Of a DNA stretch of 64,000 nucleotides, positions 27,578 through 35,466 are shown in pieces (positions within the stretch are counted from its first letter, which is position 1; every line of letters begins with the position of its first letter). This DNA is from Desulfatirhabdium butyrativorans DSM 18734 (GTDB lineage: Bacteria; Desulfobacterota; Desulfobacteria; Desulfobacterales; Desulfatirhabdiaceae): NCBI RefSeq assembly GCF_000429925.1, contig NZ_AUCU01000014.1, positions 92,007-156,006 on the forward strand, read 5' to 3'. A program made the position numbers and the translations under genes. The notes below the pieces were generated by a model that was not told the origin of the DNA, ran no database searches, and saw only the letters and a list, made by a program, of their open reading frames with translations.

Positions 27578-28312
27578 ATGAGTTTGAAAGTTCTGGCTGT
27601 CGATGACAGCAAAACGATCCGGAAAATCGTTGCAAAAGCGTTTATTCCGTACGATTGCCAGGTTCTTGAGGCTGAAAACGGTGTGGAAGGACTTTCCACT
27701 GCCGCGAAGGAAAAACCCGACCTGATCATTCTCGATATTACGATGCCCGTCATGACGGGGATTGAAATGTTGGGGAAACTGAAAGCGCAGCCCAATCTCA
27801 AGGACATTCCTGTGATCATGCTGACGGCGGAGTCAGGAAAGGAAAACGTCATCAATATCTTGAAGATGGGTGTGAAAGATTACATCGTCAAGCCTTTCAA
27901 GGGAGAACAGTTGATCGATCGGGTATCCAAAATATTTACACTCAAGCCGGTCCAGAAAGAGGAAACCGAGAAACCAAGCTGTATTTCCCAGCAGGGGGAT
28001 GTTGCAATTTTCACCCTGCCGGAGAGAATCGAGCGCCAGCAAGGACCGGAATTTGATACGATGTTTCAATCGGCACTGAAGGATATGGCGACAGCCGGGA
28101 ATAATAAGATCATTCTCGATTTTCATAAGATCAAGGACGTGAACATGTTTATCGTGCGACTGATCATCGGAATCGTCCAGCACGGACAAAAGGCCCGGGT
28201 CAAGATGCAGGCTGTGGGATCGGGGAATCTGGCGGGTGAGATGAAAGGGTTTCAGGAAACCAGCGAACTGGTCTTTCACGAAACCCTGGATGCCGCCCTG
28301 GCCGCTTTCTGA
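27578..28312 (+). CDS. Response-regulator receiver fused to a STAS-like domain
   Basis: A 244-residue protein. Residues 1-122 are a CheY-like receiver: VLAVDDSKTIRKIV, phosphoacceptor in LIILDITMPVMTG (Asp about 52), T in VIMLTAESG and K in YIVKPFKGE. Residues about 137-244 resemble a STAS/anti-sigma-antagonist fold: GDVAIFTLPERIE, KIILDFHKIKDVNMFIVRLI, and VKMQAVGSGNLAGEMKGF. The usual phosphorylated Ser of SpoIIAA-type STAS is replaced in the NMFIV stretch. A CAGGAGGG ribosome site precedes the ATG. A strong terminator follows. It may be the output of the kinase at 25309, which is inference. Confidence 0.8.
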   Translation: MSLKVLAVDDSKTIRKIVAKAFIPYDCQVLEAENGVEGLSTAAKEKPDLIILDITMPVMTGIEMLGKLKAQPNLKDIPVIMLTAESGKENVINILKMGVKDYIVKPFKGEQLIDRVSKIFTLKPVQKEETEKPSCISQQGDVAIFTLPERIERQQGPEFDTMFQSALKDMATAGNNKIILDFHKIKDVNMFIVRLIIGIVQHGQKARVKMQAVGSGNLAGEMKGFQETSELVFHETLDAALAAF

Positions 28313-28404
28313 GGCAGATGTCTGATCAAAAAACCGGTGGTCGTGGAAAAAATCCGTTGATCCCGAGTTCGACTGATTGAATTTCCTGTCCGGGATGTTT
28401 TCTG

Positions 28405-28430
28405 GGCGGCCCATCGGGCCGCCTTTTTTA
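28405..28430 (+). terminator. Rho-independent terminator after the receiver-STAS gene
   Basis: GGCGGCCC (28405-28412), ATC loop, GGGCCGCC (28416-28423), then six T residues. This is the clearest intrinsic terminator in the window. Confidence 0.92.
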
Positions 28431-28871
28431 AATGCCTTTCCCGTATTTTGCATTCTGCGATTCAAGGATTTGCAAAATGCAAATGATCGGTTGTGTATCG
28501 ATGCCGTGATTCCAGCAGGTTGAGTGTGCATCGCCAAACATGTTCGCTCCCCCCGTTTTGCCATCTATCTGAAATCATATGGTTCCCCTTCATTCGTTGC
28601 CGTGTCGCAAATTGCAAAATCAGCGCCTTCATTCTCCCCGATAACGGCATGTCTCCCTATGTCTTCGGCTCCTTCCGAGAACCATACAATTCGCCATGAT
28701 TCTTTCTCTATTGAAAGTAAACCAATTTGTCCATCATGATCAATATAGTTGAATATCAAATCGATATAGATGAATCATGAAATGACGGATATCCGTTCTG
28801 GACATGATGTCATTCCGATGATCAAATGGAATGGACGATTTGATCTGATGATCGGTATTTGATGCCTACTT

Positions 28872-28887
28872 TGGCAAGGGTCTTGCT
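28872..28887 (+). promoter_or_regulatory. Sigma-54 promoter upstream of the activator gene
   Basis: TGGCAAGGGTCTTGCT matches TGGCACG-N4-TTGCW with GG and GC separated by 10 bp. It lies 108 bp upstream of the GTG start at 28995. A sigma-54 activator gene under a sigma-54 promoter suggests either autoregulation or control by a master activator located elsewhere. Confidence 0.75.
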
Positions 28888-28994
28888 ATGGCAATTCGCA
28901 ACAAATGGGAAAACCGGTCGCGATGGGGATTTGACCCTGCGATCATACCGACAGAAACGATCAGGTCAACAAGAGATAACGAGGAGGATCAACC

Positions 28995-30077
28995 GTGGAC
29001 AATCTGGCCTATGACTTCAGGGAGGCGGAAGATACCGGCATCCACAGCGTTGAGTCGTTATCATCCATTCCGGATGGATCGAATACTTTTGGGCAGATCA
29101 TCGGCCAGAGCGACTGTATGCGGGAAATCTACCGGCTGATCGATCTCGTGGCGGACAGCGACAGCACCATCGTGGTTCAGGGCGAGACCGGGACTGGAAA
29201 GGGGCTTGTCGCGAGGGCGATCCATGAGAAATCCTATCGAAGAAACAAACCGTTTGTGTCCATCAATTGCGGTGCCATACCGGAAAATCTTCTCGAGAGC
29301 GAGCTGTTTGGCCATGTGAAGGGCGCATTTACGGGGGCTGTCACTTCCAAGCCCGGTAAATTCGAACTTGCCAATGGCGGGACCTTGTTTCTGGACGAAA
29401 TCGGGGATATGAGCCTGGATCTGCAGGTCAAGCTGCTTCGGGTTCTGGAGGAGAGCGAATTCGAACGGGTGGGAGGGTGCAATACGATCAAAGTGAACGT
29501 GCGCATCATTGCAGCCACCCATCGCAACCTGGAAGAAGCGGTGGAAAACGGCAAATTTCGCGAAGACCTCTATTACCGCTTGTTCGTGATTCCGGTCGAG
29601 GTTGCGCCGCTGCGAGAGAGAAAATCCGATATTCCGCTTCTGGCCAATCATTTTCTGCATGTGCTGAACCAAAAAAAAGGCGCCCGGGTACAGGGGTTTT
29701 CCGAAAAGACCCTGAAATGGATGATGGCATACGCCTGGCCGGGCAATGTGCGGGAATTGCGGAATCTTGTCGAAAGGCTGGTCGTTCTGGTTCGCGAAGG
29801 CGATATCTACCCGAAGGATCTTCCGGCAAAGATGCGTACCGCCTTCGAAGAAGAAACAGAAGAAACCGATGAGCAGAACGATTTTCCCGTAGCGGAACTG
29901 CCCGAGGAAGGGATATGCCTCACAACCGCAGTCAGCGATTTTGAAAAAGCCCTGATCGCCCGATCCTTGCAGAAAACAAACGGTGTCAAAAAATCCGCGG
30001 CGAAACTGCTGAACATCAAACGAACCACGCTGGTCGAAAAAATCAAACGCTACCGTCTCGATTCCTGCATGGCCTGA
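28995..30077 (+). CDS. Sigma-54-dependent transcriptional activator lacking a receiver domain (FlrC/FleQ-like)
   Basis: A 360-residue NtrC-family protein. The AAA+ domain has Walker A (GETGTGKG), the sigma-54 contact loop ELFGHVKGAFTGAV, Walker B (GGTLFLDEIGDM), and the arginine-finger region (FREDLYYRLFVIPV). The C-terminal helix-turn-helix is KSAAKLLNIKRTTLVEKIKR. The N-terminal about 30 residues are too short for a receiver. The start is GTG with GAGGAGGAT upstream. It sits directly before flgB, so it probably activates early flagellar operons; which member (FlrA, FlrC or FleQ-like) it is cannot be fixed. Confidence 0.88.
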   Translation: MDNLAYDFREAEDTGIHSVESLSSIPDGSNTFGQIIGQSDCMREIYRLIDLVADSDSTIVVQGETGTGKGLVARAIHEKSYRRNKPFVSINCGAIPENLLESELFGHVKGAFTGAVTSKPGKFELANGGTLFLDEIGDMSLDLQVKLLRVLEESEFERVGGCNTIKVNVRIIAATHRNLEEAVENGKFREDLYYRLFVIPVEVAPLRERKSDIPLLANHFLHVLNQKKGARVQGFSEKTLKWMMAYAWPGNVRELRNLVERLVVLVREGDIYPKDLPAKMRTAFEEETEETDEQNDFPVAELPEEGICLTTAVSDFEKALIARSLQKTNGVKKSAAKLLNIKRTTLVEKIKRYRLDSCMA

Positions 30078-30104
30078 ACCTTGCTTGCCCCACCCATCCC
30101 CAAC

Positions 30105-30145
30105 GAGAAAGCCTGAACGTGTTCGGTTCAGGCTTTCTCATTTTG
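30105..30145 (+). terminator. Terminator after the activator gene
   Basis: GAGAAAGCCTGAAC (30105-30118) pairs perfectly with GTTCAGGCTTTCTC (30126-30139), followed by ATTTTG. The 14-bp stem is long and the T-run short. Confidence 0.85.
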
Positions 30146-30288
30146 TGGCCCAGCCGTTTTCCATGACGCTGAAACGTCAAACTTTCGACACGGAAGCAGA
30201 ACCGGCGGTACCGGCCATGCTCCCGTGTGTTGCCTAAACTGCTCATGGTGATTCCCTGTCCATCACAAAGTGGGGGAGCGGGGCCTTC

Positions 30289-30342
30289 GATTACGATTAC
30301 GATTACGATTACGATAGCGACAACGACAAGGACAAGGACAAG
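30289..30342. repeat. GAYWRC hexamer tract, 9 units
   Basis: GATTAC x4, GATAGC, GACAAC, GACAAG x3. Unlike the other tracts it lacks the GGTGAC-AATTT left flank, so it may be a truncated copy. Confidence 0.88.
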
Positions 30343-30449
30343 GATATAGTTAACGCCCTGCCCGCATATCGTGGATGTGGCTAAGAATAGTATTTTACGA
30401 TCAATGAACGTGGCGGAGTCCGCCCCCTTGTCCAGAAAAATCGCAAAGT

Positions 30450-30466
30450 CGGTATCCAAATTGCAT
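30450..30466 (+). promoter_or_regulatory. Candidate sigma-54 promoter for the flgB operon
   Basis: CGGTATCCAAATTGCAT has GG and GC separated by 10 bp and a perfect TTGCA -12 box, but the -24 box (CGGTAT) is weaker than TGGCAC. It lies about 55 bp before the flgB start and downstream of the activator gene. Confidence 0.45.
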
Positions 30467-30520
30467 AGTCTCATGCCGGATCAAGATGAAACGAAAACGG
30501 AACAACACGGGGTGCTTCAA

Positions 30521-30940
30521 ATGATCGTTGACAGGCTTTTTTCTCCGACGATGCAACTGGTGGAAAGAAATCTGGATCTTCGGGCCAAACGGCACGACCT
30601 GCTGGTGTCCAACATCGCCAACATGGATACGCCCAATTACAAAGCTTTCGATATCCAGGTGGAAGAGCAGATGCAGAAGATGCAAGAACCGGATCGGACG
30701 GTTCGGATGGGTGTGACGCACCCGGATCATTTATTGCCAAGGCTTGTGGTCGATCGGAATCCTGAAGTGACCGAGGCGGAACCTTCTGAATTTTCGTTCA
30801 AAAATGACGGCAATACGGTGGATATTGATCGGACGATGACCCATCTGGCGGAAAACGGCATCCTCTATAATGCATCGGCACAGGTCATGTCCATGAAATT
30901 TCAGGGGATGATGGAAGTGATTACCGGGGCAAGGAGGTAG
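30521..30940 (+). CDS. flgB: Flagellar basal-body rod protein FlgB
   Basis: A 139-residue proximal rod subunit, the usual length. The rod signature LLVSNIANMDTPNYKAFD lies near residues 27-44 and the C-terminal NGILYNASAQVMSMKFQGM near the end. The start at 30521 gives a normal N-terminus (MIVDRLFSPTMQLVERNLDL); longer in-frame starts at 30473 and 30371 would add residues with no family match. It begins the long early operon and is two bases before flgC. Confidence 0.93.
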   Translation: MIVDRLFSPTMQLVERNLDLRAKRHDLLVSNIANMDTPNYKAFDIQVEEQMQKMQEPDRTVRMGVTHPDHLLPRLVVDRNPEVTEAEPSEFSFKNDGNTVDIDRTMTHLAENGILYNASAQVMSMKFQGMMEVITGARR

Positions 30941-30942
30941 AA

Positions 30943-31380
30943 ATGAATTTTTTTGACGCGATTCAATCGAGCGGATCCGGTCTTTCGGCGCAGCGAATCC
31001 GGATGAATCTGATTACGAATAACCTTGCCAATTCACAGACCACGAAAACGGCGGAAGGCGGCCCTTATAAGCGGAAACTGGCCGTGTTTACCACGCAACC
31101 GCTGGAGACGGATTTTGACAGTGTGCTCAAGGGGAAGATGGGTCAAGCGTCTTCCGAGGTCAAGGTTTCCGAAATTGTAGATGACAAGCGGCAGCCGTTA
31201 CTCAAGTATGATCCCATGCATCCGGATGCGGACGCAGACGGGTTTGTCGCGATGCCGAACATCAACATCACGGAAGAAATGGTGGATATGTTATCGGCCT
31301 CCCGCAGTTACGAAGCCAACGTGACGGCCATATCGACAACGAAGGCGATGGTTTTCAAAGCGCTCGAAATCGGGAGATGA
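30943..31380 (+). CDS. flgC: Flagellar basal-body rod protein FlgC
   Basis: A 145-residue rod protein. Motifs are SGSGLSAQRIRMNLITNNLANSQTTKTAEG split around the conserved NNLANSQT, and the C-terminal MVDMLSASRSYEANVTAIST. The GGCAAGGAGG ribosome site overlaps the end of flgB. It ends close to fliE (stop codon overlaps an upstream ATG at 31377). Confidence 0.95.
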   Translation: MNFFDAIQSSGSGLSAQRIRMNLITNNLANSQTTKTAEGGPYKRKLAVFTTQPLETDFDSVLKGKMGQASSEVKVSEIVDDKRQPLLKYDPMHPDADADGFVAMPNINITEEMVDMLSASRSYEANVTAISTTKAMVFKALEIGR

Positions 31381-31382
31381 CC

Positions 31383-31685
31383 ATGCAGACAGGTTCGATT
31401 CCGCAAATTCAGCCGTTGACGTATGGCCATCTGGCAAAGGGTGCCCAACCGGTTGCGCAGGGAACGCCTTCATTCGGTGAAATGCTCAAAAACACCCTTT
31501 CGGAAGTCAACCGGGAGCAGAACAGCGCCGATGACGCTGTCAAGAATTTGGCAACGGGCAGGGACAAGGACATTCACCATACCATGATTGAAATGGAGAA
31601 GGCATCCGTGTCCCTGAATCTGATGATGCAGGTCAGAAACAAGGTGCTCGATGCCTACCAGGAAATCATGCGGATGTCCGTATAG
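31383..31685 (+). CDS. fliE: Flagellar hook-basal body protein FliE
   Basis: A 100-residue export-gate/rod junction protein. The C-terminal family core is SVSLNLMMQVRNKVLDAYQE followed by IMRMSV; the N-terminal SFGEMLKNTLSEVNREQNSAD is also typical. I choose ATG 31383, which has GGGAG six bases upstream; ATG 31377 overlaps the flgC stop and has the ribosome site too close. Length matches E. coli FliE closely. Confidence 0.92.
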   Translation: MQTGSIPQIQPLTYGHLAKGAQPVAQGTPSFGEMLKNTLSEVNREQNSADDAVKNLATGRDKDIHHTMIEMEKASVSLNLMMQVRNKVLDAYQEIMRMSV

Positions 31686-31763
31686 GGAATGCGGGATATG
31701 GGAGCGAAGCGTGGATATCCCCCGAACAATTGAACGAAACGATATTCTGTAAGGAAAGATCTC

Positions 31764-33380
31764 ATGGAACTCCAGAAATCACGGGAACAGCTTCGAGCGA
31801 CATTTTCAGCCCTGAGTCTAACCAAAAAAGTCACGCTCTTTTCGGTGATCGGATTGATACTGGCCGGTCTGATTGTCGTCACATCCATCAGCTCCAGACC
31901 GGAATATCAGGTGCTGTACACCGGATTGTCCCCGGAAGATTCCGGCGTCATCCTGGGTAAGCTCAAGGAAAAGAAAATTCCGTTTCGCATCGGGCAAAAC
32001 GGCGCTTCGATTCTGGTGCCCAAGGAGAAAGTGTACGAAACCCGCATGGAACTGGCCTCTCAGGGACTGCCCCAGGGCGGCGGGATCGGATTCGAAATAT
32101 TTGACGGAACAAAGCTCGGCATGAGCGAATTCATGCAGAACGTGAACTATCAGCGGGCATTGCAGGGCGAGCTGATGAGAACGATCAACCAGATCGAAGA
32201 AATCGACAGCTCCCGCGTGCATATCGTGATGAGTTCCAGATCACTGTTTATCGAAAACGAAAGCCCGGCACAGGCTTCGGTCGTGGTGAAGCTCAAACCC
32301 CAGAAACGGCTCAAGCCCGATCAGGTCAAAGGGATCGTGCATCTGGTTTCTTCCAGTGTGGCCGGATTGAAGCCCGATCAGGTCACCGTGGTCGATACTT
32401 TCGGGAATATGCTTTCCGAAAAAATCAGAGAAGAGGACGTTTATGCAAAGGCAAGGGCCGAGCAGCTGGAGTATCAGGATCGCATCGAGCGCAGCATGGA
32501 AACCCGGGTGCTGACGATGTTGGAACAGGCATTGGGTCCAGGCAAGGCCATCGTGCGTGTAGCGAGTTCCATGGATTTTCGAAAGCAGGAAAAAACCGAG
32601 GAGCGTTATTATCCCGATAACAAAGTTCCCAGAAGTGAGCAGGTGTATCAGGAATCTTCATCAAAACAGGAAAAATCCCAGCCGAGCGGGGTGCCGGGAA
32701 CCCCTGCGGCCCTTGCCGGCAACCTGGGCAGCAATGCAGCCAACGCAAGCCCAGCCGCGACTTCCGAAAAGCGTGAGCAGACGACGAATTATGAGATCGG
32801 CAAACTCATCTCCAAAACGGTGGAGCCCGCCGGAAAAATGACCGGCCTTTCCGTGGCTGTGCTGGTGGATGGCAATTATAAAACGGTAACGGGAGAAAAT
32901 GGGAAAGTCACGTACGAATATGTCCCCCGGACGCCCGAAGAAATGGAAAAACTGAAAAACATCGTCATGCGTGCCGTCAATTTGAACGGCTCTCGTGGAG
33001 ATGAGGTCGAGGTGGTCAATATTCCGTTCGACAATCCGGACCTGAAGCCCATACAGGAAGCCAGGGAGCCCGGTTGGATCGAAGTCCTGAAACGCTATGC
33101 CAGCTATTTCCAATACGGTTTCTCCCTGCTGTTTCTTCTGCTGAGCTTTGTCTTTGTCGTCCGACCTCTGGTTCAATGGATTACGCTGCCGAAGACCAGG
33201 CTTGCAGGCGAAGATATGGCGGAAGAATTGCCTCATTCTCCTTCGCCCGGAGAGCTTCCCATGGTGCAGAAGGCTTCGCATCTGCTGACGGACAATCCGG
33301 CTACGCTTCAATTGCTTCGGGAATGGTTGAGGCAAGGGATCGAAGCCGATGCCGCTGTGGAGCAGGTGGCCAGAACGTGA
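31764..33380 (+). CDS. fliF: Flagellar MS-ring protein FliF
   Basis: A 538-residue inner-membrane ring protein. The first transmembrane segment lies near residues 22-40 (TLFSVIGLILAGLIVVTSI) and the second near 448-468 (FSLLFLLLSFVFVVRPLV). The secretin/YscJ-like domains contain LYTGLSPEDSGVILGKLKE, ELMRTINQIEEIDSSRVHI and PDQVKGIVHLVSSSVAGL. The C-terminus, which binds FliG, is acidic and ends with LLTDNPATLQLLREWLRQ. An AAGGAAAG ribosome site precedes the ATG. Length is normal. Confidence 0.96.
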   Translation: MELQKSREQLRATFSALSLTKKVTLFSVIGLILAGLIVVTSISSRPEYQVLYTGLSPEDSGVILGKLKEKKIPFRIGQNGASILVPKEKVYETRMELASQGLPQGGGIGFEIFDGTKLGMSEFMQNVNYQRALQGELMRTINQIEEIDSSRVHIVMSSRSLFIENESPAQASVVVKLKPQKRLKPDQVKGIVHLVSSSVAGLKPDQVTVVDTFGNMLSEKIREEDVYAKARAEQLEYQDRIERSMETRVLTMLEQALGPGKAIVRVASSMDFRKQEKTEERYYPDNKVPRSEQVYQESSSKQEKSQPSGVPGTPAALAGNLGSNAANASPAATSEKREQTTNYEIGKLISKTVEPAGKMTGLSVAVLVDGNYKTVTGENGKVTYEYVPRTPEEMEKLKNIVMRAVNLNGSRGDEVEVVNIPFDNPDLKPIQEAREPGWIEVLKRYASYFQYGFSLLFLLLSFVFVVRPLVQWITLPKTRLAGEDMAEELPHSPSPGELPMVQKASHLLTDNPATLQLLREWLRQGIEADAAVEQVART

Positions 33381-33428
33381 AACCGGATTGGATGAATCGT
33401 CAAACGCAAGTGGATCGAGCATACATCG

Positions 33429-34541
33429 ATGAAATCTGAAGCGGATATTCAAGAAATCGATTCGAAAAACCTGACGGGTCCCATGAAAGTGGCCATCCTC
33501 ATCTATTCTCTGGGTGCGGATGCGGCTCGGGCCCTCGTTTCGGGGTTGGATGCCCGTGAAAGAGCGGTGCTCCAGAAACATTTGAAGCTGGTTGAAAAGC
33601 TGCCGCCCAAAGTGATCGAGCAGGTGGCTGCGGAATTTATCGCTTTGGTGGAAAAGAGCCAGAATGCCGTCGCCCAGATACAGGAAGCGCTGAACGAGGA
33701 TTTTCCCCAGTTGCCTGCCATCGAGGATTTGTCGGATCAGAAGGAAAAGGACGGTAAAAAGCAGCAACAGCAGGCTTCAGGCGATCAGCGGCAACAGCCC
33801 ACAGACGAGAAGGATGCCGAACACAAGGATGAGGAGGAGGATGAGGAATTTTCCCTGAAAACCCTTCAAAAAATCGATCCGGAGCAATTGGCTGAAATGA
33901 TCCGGGATGAGCATCCGCAGACCATTGCCATCATCGTCGTTCATTTGAAACCCGAATCCGGAAGCGAAGTGCTGGCAAGGCTTCCCGATTCGGTCAAGGT
34001 AGAAGTGGCCATGCGTATCGCACGGCTCGACAAAGTGCTCTCGGGCATGGTGGTCGAAATCGACAAGGTGTTCGAGGAAGTTCTGAAGAAAAAGAAGAAG
34101 ACCGTCACTCGGAAAACCGGTGGTATCGCCCATCTGGCCGAATTGCTCAACATGGTGGAAGGAACCACGACCGAGATGATCCTGAATGAAATCGAAGAAT
34201 CCAATCCGGAGCTTGCAGCCCAGATCAAACAGATGATGTTCGTATTTGAAGATCTGGTCATGGTCAATGACAAGGGTCTCCAGAAAGTGCTGCGCCGGGT
34301 GGAAACCGCCAAACTTGCCCTGGCACTGAAGGGGGCATCCGAAGATGTCCGGAAGAAGATTTTCAAGAACATGTCGGAACGGGCCGGTGCGATTCTGAAG
34401 GAGGAAATCGAATCCATCGGAGCGGTGCGGATGAAAGATGTCGAAGAAGCCCAACTGACGATTACCAAGATCATTCAGGAGCTGGAAACCAAGGGCGAGC
34501 TCATTATCGCCGGACGGAAGGGCGGGGAGATGATTACCTGA
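33429..34541 (+). CDS. fliG: Flagellar motor switch protein FliG with an acidic/Gln-rich interdomain linker
   Basis: A 370-residue rotor protein, about 35 longer than usual. The N-terminal FliF-binding domain (residues about 15-90, VAILIYSLGADAARALVSGL) and the middle and C-terminal domains are clear (DEHPQTIAIIVVHLKPESG, then FVFEDLVMVNDKGLQKVLR and EEAQLTITKIIQELETKGEL). Between them, residues about 97-141 form a low-complexity linker of Lys, Gln, Asp and Glu (KKQQQQASGDQRQQP, DEEEDEE). The linker falls at the N/M domain boundary, so it probably leaves the domain folds intact. fliH begins one base after the stop codon. Confidence 0.96.
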   Translation: MKSEADIQEIDSKNLTGPMKVAILIYSLGADAARALVSGLDARERAVLQKHLKLVEKLPPKVIEQVAAEFIALVEKSQNAVAQIQEALNEDFPQLPAIEDLSDQKEKDGKKQQQQASGDQRQQPTDEKDAEHKDEEEDEEFSLKTLQKIDPEQLAEMIRDEHPQTIAIIVVHLKPESGSEVLARLPDSVKVEVAMRIARLDKVLSGMVVEIDKVFEEVLKKKKKTVTRKTGGIAHLAELLNMVEGTTTEMILNEIEESNPELAAQIKQMMFVFEDLVMVNDKGLQKVLRRVETAKLALALKGASEDVRKKIFKNMSERAGAILKEEIESIGAVRMKDVEEAQLTITKIIQELETKGELIIAGRKGGEMIT

Positions 34542-34542
34542 T

Positions 34543-35466
34543 ATGGGGCCGATGAGAAACCAGGAAAATACGGGTTCGATTTCGCCATTCTGCTTCCCGG
34601 ATCTGAGCGCCAGGGCAGGAGCGGGAAGCGCTGATACCGGAAAAGTCGATTCAGCTTTCCAGCGCCAATTTGTCGGGGTGAGGGGGGAGAGCGGCGGGAA
34701 AGCGGCTGAAGAGCGGTTTCAGCCGTCCTGGAGAAACGATGCTGAACCATCCCGGCGGGAAACCGAATCGTATGCGGATGTACCCGATCCGTATCGCCAG
34801 ATCATCGAACGGTTGATCGCGGAAAACCGGCTGCAAAGCGAGAATGCCTATCAGACCGGTTTGGCCGAAGGCCGCAAAGAGGGGCTTGTTTCCGGGCGAG
34901 AGCAGGGAAAGCGGGAAGGCTATGAGCTTGGGAAAGTCGATGGCTATCAACAGGGGTATGAAAAGGGAATGCTCGATGGCGAGGCTCTCGTCCTGCCGGT
35001 GGTGACATCTTTTCGCCAGGCGATTGTTGCATGTGGGGAAGTGAAAAGACAGTTGCATTTCGATGCACAGCGGGAAGCCTTGAAACTGGCAATGGTGATT
35101 GCGAAAAAGATCATCGTTCGCGAAGCGGGAGTCGATCCGGAGGCCATTGCAGGCGTGATCCGAAACGCATTGGGTATGGCTGATTCATGTGTTCCGATCC
35201 GCATGCGTGTGCATCCGGATGTCGTCGATTACTGTCTGAATCAGCGGCAGCTTTTGTCCATACCCGATGAGGTTGCCATTGTGGCCGATCCGGCATTTTC
35301 TCCTGGCGACTGTATCCTGGAGACCGAAACGGGTGATATCGATGCAAGGGTCGAAACCCAGCTTCAAGTCCTGGCAGAGGCCCTGGAGCGGGAAATCGAA
35401 ATGTGTCGCAATGCCGCAGGGGGGCGGGGTTCGATGAATGATGGAGGCCAAGCAGATGCACCTTGA
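34543..35466 (+). CDS. fliH: Flagellar export stator protein FliH
   Basis: A 307-residue cytoplasmic protein that regulates the FliI ATPase. A hydrophilic N-terminus is followed by a striking run of GxxxG repeats (residues about 105-145: GLAEGRKEGLVSG, GYELGKVDGYQQGYEKG), the hallmark of FliH. The C-terminal half matches the V-ATPase-E-like domain (LAMVIAKKIIVREAGVDPEA, VRVHP-type VRMRVHPDVVDYC region). The start at 34543 is the first ATG after fliG; ATG 34552 is possible. It overlaps fliI by 11 bp. Confidence 0.92.
   Translation: MGPMRNQENTGSISPFCFPDLSARAGAGSADTGKVDSAFQRQFVGVRGESGGKAAEERFQPSWRNDAEPSRRETESYADVPDPYRQIIERLIAENRLQSENAYQTGLAEGRKEGLVSGREQGKREGYELGKVDGYQQGYEKGMLDGEALVLPVVTSFRQAIVACGEVKRQLHFDAQREALKLAMVIAKKIIVREAGVDPEAIAGVIRNALGMADSCVPIRMRVHPDVVDYCLNQRQLLSIPDEVAIVADPAFSPGDCILETETGDIDARVETQLQVLAEALEREIEMCRNAAGGRGSMNDGGQADAP

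Larger units (their letters stand above)
28313..28994. promoter_or_regulatory. 680-bp regulatory gap before the sigma-54 activator gene
   Basis: No gene is supported. A terminator (28405-28429) closes the upstream gene. A CATTCTGCGATTCAAGGATTTGCAAAATGCAAA segment (split here as TTTGCAAAATGCAAA near 28470) and AT-rich DNA with ATCATGATC near 28735 follow. A sigma-54 promoter lies at 28872-28887. Nothing else is recognised. Confidence 0.55.
30078..30520. promoter_or_regulatory. Gap between activator gene and flgB
   Basis: It contains a terminator (30105-30145), a nine-unit hexamer tract (30289-30342) and a candidate sigma-54 promoter (30450-30466). The frame of flgB is open upstream to 30371, but that extension does not look like FlgB. 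Nothing else is recognised. Confidence 0.6.
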
